Source: Butyrivibrio sp. (GTDB lineage Bacteria > Bacillota > Clostridia > Lachnospirales > Lachnospiraceae). Taken from it: DNA of 64,000 nucleotides. Below are positions 61,564-64,000 of the stretch, in pieces (position 1 is the stretch's first letter; every line of letters starts with the position of its first letter). The notes below the pieces were generated by a model. The model was given only the letters and a program-made list of their open reading frames with translations. It was not told the DNA's origin and did not search any database. The stretch covers positions 1 to 64,000 of the forward strand of contig JAGAAO010000047.1 in assembly GCA_017615275.1 (NCBI GenBank), given 5' to 3'. Both the position numbers and the translations under genes were made by a program.

Positions 61564-62982
61564 TTATCTCGTTTCTAAAGGAAATTTGAAGTATCTTACT
61601 GCATTGTTATATGAAATGTCAGCCGCAATCTGTCCAAGTGTATCGATGCATTCTGCAGGATATTCACCGTTCTCAACAAGTTCTCCCAAGTAGTTGCAGA
61701 GTATTCTGCGGAAGTACTCATGTCTTGTGTAAGAAGTGAAGCTTCTGGAATCTGTAAGCATTCCCACAAATCCTGAAAGGTTTCCTGATTCTGCGACAGA
61801 CTTAAGCTGCTGTTCCATACCAAGTTTGGTATCATTGAACCACCAAGCGCTTCCCTGCTGAAGCTTAGCTACTGTAGGAGCCTGGTTGAAGCAGTTGATC
61901 ATTGTGTTGATGATCTGAAGATCGTTAGGGTTAAGGCTGTAAACGATTGTCTTGGGAAGAGCATTCTTAGAGTTGAGTGCATCAAGATAATCAGCAAGCT
62001 CGCCCATAGGATAGTAAGCATCGATTGCATCAAATCCTGTATCGGGACCGATCTTCTCAAACATAGCCTTGTTGTTGTCACGCTTGCATCCGAAGTGGAG
62101 CTGCATTACCCAATCTCTCTTGCCGCATTCCTCGCCCTCGAAGAGCATGAATGCTGACTGGTACTGAAGGTACTCTTCATAAGTAACTTCGCCGCCGTTC
62201 ATCTTCTTAGCAAAGATTTCTTCGATCTTTTCATCGGAAACGGGCTTGTACATTACATATTCAAGAGCGAAGTCTGCAATGCTGCATCCCTTCTGCTCGA
62301 AGTAATCGTGTCTAACCTTAAGAGCTTCTTTCAAAGCCTTGAATGAATCAATCTTCACGCCGCTTACTTCAGATAACTGATTGATATATGAAGCAAACTC
62401 GGGCTTGATGATGTTCTTAGCCTTGTCAGGACGCCAAGCGGGAAGAACTTTTACATTAAATGATTCATCTGCTTTTATTTTATCATGCCATTCCAGAGTA
62501 TCAATAGGATCATCTGTTGTGCAGATAAGAGTTACGTTTGACATCTCGATAAGCTTTCTTGCGCTCATGTCGGGAGCCTGTAAAACTTTGTTGCACAGAT
62601 CGTATACTTCTTCGGCTGTACTTTCATTCAATACACCATCATATCCGAAATACTTCTTAAGCTCAAGGTGTGCCCAGTGGAAAATGGGATTTCCAACTGC
62701 TTTTCCGAGACATTTTGCAAATGCAAGGAACTTCTCTTTGTCAGAAGCATCACCTGTGATGTACTTCTCCTCAACACCGAACGCTCTCATGAGACGCCAT
62801 TTGTAATGATCTCCGCCGAGCCATACCTGTGTGATGTTCTCGAAATGCTTGTCTTCAGCGATCTCTCTGGGGCTGATGTGACAGTGATAGTCAAGAACAG
62901 GTACCTTAGCTGCGTAGTCATGGTAAAGAGTCTTGGCAGTTTCGGTCTGCAAGAGGAAATCTTTGTCCATAAATTTCTTCAT
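61564..62982 (-). CDS. uxaC: Glucuronate (uronate) isomerase
   Basis: Converts D-glucuronate to D-fructuronate and D-galacturonate to D-tagaturonate, the first step of hexuronate breakdown. Metal-binding YHCHISPREIAED near residue 31, conserved WLGGDHYKWR (about 54) and RDWVMQLHFGCKRDNN (about 288) identify the family; 472 aa is normal. GGAGGG lies eight bases before the ATG. Diverges from uxaA. Confidence 0.95.
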   Translation of the reverse strand: MKKFMDKDFLLQTETAKTLYHDYAAKVPVLDYHCHISPREIAEDKHFENITQVWLGGDHYKWRLMRAFGVEEKYITGDASDKEKFLAFAKCLGKAVGNPIFHWAHLELKKYFGYDGVLNESTAEEVYDLCNKVLQAPDMSARKLIEMSNVTLICTTDDPIDTLEWHDKIKADESFNVKVLPAWRPDKAKNIIKPEFASYINQLSEVSGVKIDSFKALKEALKVRHDYFEQKGCSIADFALEYVMYKPVSDEKIEEIFAKKMNGGEVTYEEYLQYQSAFMLFEGEECGKRDWVMQLHFGCKRDNNKAMFEKIGPDTGFDAIDAYYPMGELADYLDALNSKNALPKTIVYSLNPNDLQIINTMINCFNQAPTVAKLQQGSAWWFNDTKLGMEQQLKSVAESGNLSGFVGMLTDSRSFTSYTRHEYFRRILCNYLGELVENGEYPAECIDTLGQIAADISYNNAVRYFKFPLETR

Positions 62983-63013
62983 TTAATACCCTCCAATATA
63001 AGCATTATTTGTT

Positions 63014-63080
63014 CTTACAAAAATGTAAGCATTTTCACATTTGTCAAATGTATTATACAAGAGCGTTATATTAAATACAA
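63014..63080 (-). promoter_or_regulatory. uxaC promoter with two palindromes
   Basis: Read on the minus strand: TTGTAT (63080-63075), 17 bases, TATAAT (63057-63052), start near 63045. A perfect 15-base palindrome, ACATTTG-T-CAAATGT (63037-63051), lies at the start point. CTTACA-AAAA-TGTAAG (63014-63029) lies just downstream. Both are placed to block transcription. Confidence 0.65.
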
Positions 63081-63132
63081 TAGCAAATAATCAATATAAT
63101 GGTATTGAAATATTTAATATAACAAAAATTCA

Positions 63133-63161
63133 TTGACGTGATGTCATATTGTATATATGAT
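63133..63161 (+). promoter_or_regulatory. uxaA promoter
   Basis: TTGACG (63133-63138), 17 bases, TATGAT (63156-63161), start near 63168. Confidence 0.7.
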
Positions 63162-63173
63162 AAAAATGTAACT

Positions 63174-63189
63174 GCTTACATATGTAAGC
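63174..63189. promoter_or_regulatory. LacI-type operator
   Basis: The perfect 16-bp palindrome GCTTACATATGTAAGC lies just after the predicted uxaA start point, a typical LacI-family repressor site. The half-site ATGTAAGC recurs at 63023-63030 near uxaC. Confidence 0.65.
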
Positions 63190-63209
63190 GTCGGAAATGA
63201 GGTGTTACA

Positions 63210-64000
63210 ATGAATAAATTTTTACAGATCAACGAGAATGACAACGTTGTTGTCTGCCTTGAGAACATCAAAGCAGGAGAGAAAATAAATATTTCGGAAG
63301 ATTGCCAAGTGACGGTCTCGGAAGATATACCTGCGGGGCATAAGATGTCTGTAAAAAATATGGAAAAAGGTGAGAATGTGATCAAGTACGGTTACGCCAT
63401 AGGCCACGTAACTGAGGATGTGCAGTCGGGAAGCTGGATTCACACTCACAACACCAAGACTAATCTTGAAGGAATTCTTGAATATAAATATGAGCCCGAT
63501 GAAGATGATATCGATGAAAAGATAAAGCTTATGGGCAAAGAAAAGAGCTTTTTTAACGGATATGTAAGAGATAACGGAAGTGTAGGCATAAGAAATGAGA
63601 TCTGGATCATTCCGACTGTGGGATGCGTAAACAATATTGCCACAGCTCTCGCAAAGGAAGTTAATCACATGGTGAAGGGAAGTGTCGACGAAGTTGTTGC
63701 TTTCACTCACAATTACGGATGTTCGCAGACAGGTGACGATCAGGAACATACAAGAACAATACTCGCCGATCTTATAAAGCACCCAAACGCCGGAGGTGTT
63801 CTGGTGCTCGGGCTTGGATGCGAGAACAGCAATATAGATGTTCTTAAGAAATACCTCGGAAGGATTGATGAAAAGAGGATCAAATTCCTCGTCTGTCAGG
63901 AATCCGATGACGAAATGGAAGAAGGCATTTCTTTGTTAAAAGAGCTTATAGATGTAGCTTCTGTTGACAGAAGGGAAAAAGTCAGTGCGTCTAAACTTGT
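63210..64000 (+). CDS. uxaA: Altronate dehydratase, 5' part (cut by window end)
   Basis: Open from ATG 63210 to the window edge (263 codons, no stop). The first ~95 residues are the SAF-like domain (MNKFLQINENDNVVVCLENI; IKYGYAIGHVTEDVQSGSWIHTHN), then the catalytic UxaA domain with GYVRDNGSVGIRNEIWIIPT, HNYGCSQTGDD and LGLGCENSN. Full-length family members are about 490-500 aa. It dehydrates altronate to 2-keto-3-deoxygluconate, downstream of UxaC on the galacturonate branch. GAGGTG precedes the start at nine bases. Confidence 0.93.
   Translation, partial: MNKFLQINENDNVVVCLENIKAGEKINISEDCQVTVSEDIPAGHKMSVKNMEKGENVIKYGYAIGHVTEDVQSGSWIHTHNTKTNLEGILEYKYEPDEDDIDEKIKLMGKEKSFFNGYVRDNGSVGIRNEIWIIPTVGCVNNIATALAKEVNHMVKGSVDEVVAFTHNYGCSQTGDDQEHTRTILADLIKHPNAGGVLVLGLGCENSNIDVLKKYLGRIDEKRIKFLVCQESDDEMEEGISLLKELIDVASVDRREKVSASKL

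Overview
The window looks like chromosomal DNA of a Gram-positive, low-to-moderate GC anaerobe of the Lachnospiraceae, most like Butyrivibrio or a close relative. This is an inference from gene content: many lipoproteins with a clear lipobox and no outer-membrane genes, paired ACT/UPF0237 and UPF0210 genes, a CBS/DRTGG inorganic pyrophosphatase, LytTR/GHKL two-component genes, hexuronate catabolism genes and a reduced DNA polymerase I.

Left end to 14 kb. The window opens in the last part of a group II intron (domains V and VI), directly followed by a damaged copy of a two-hairpin intergenic repeat. Intact 92-bp copies of this repeat lie at 13.5 kb and 57.8 kb. Then come an RsmF-like rRNA methyltransferase, a heterodimeric ABC exporter, the pyrophosphatase, three small lipoprotein genes (one with a frameshifted signal peptide) and an operon of VanW, a DltA-like ligase, a DltC-like carrier protein and a membrane protein. 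A promoter-terminator pair that may encode a short RNA and a tRNA-Leu(CAA) gene follow.

14-25 kb is mostly housekeeping: Nudix hydrolase, HD-GYP protein, a small zinc-finger membrane protein, polA (lacking most of its 5'-nuclease domain), coaE, an FtsA-like ATPase, walJ-like hydrolase, ACT protein and UPF0210 protein, then a GHKL kinase/LytTR regulator pair on the minus strand.

25.6-33.6 kb is an exopolysaccharide locus: a lipoprotein with four NodB-like modules, a membrane glycosyltransferase with a PilZ-like N-terminus, a second deacetylase-like membrane protein and a GH18-type lipoprotein. The set resembles a Gram-positive version of a PNAG/Pga-type machine.

33.7-57.1 kb reads as one 23-kb operon: YtrA-type GntR regulator, ABC ATPase, large membrane protein, MalF- and MalG-like permeases, HlyD-like adaptor, a MacB-periplasmic-core-like protein, then seven tandem paralogous lipoproteins. 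Six of the seven join a predicted beta-propeller to a family-1 solute-binding domain; the first has only the propeller. The operon's promoter sits between perfect 12-bp inverted repeats, which raises the possibility of an invertible promoter.

57-64 kb holds mscL (with a C-terminal zinc ribbon), the third repeat copy, cobQ, mnmA, and a divergent hexuronate locus (lacI-type regulator and uxaC leftwards, uxaA rightwards and cut by the window end) with palindromic operators at both promoters.

All functional calls come from reading motifs by eye; no database search was possible.
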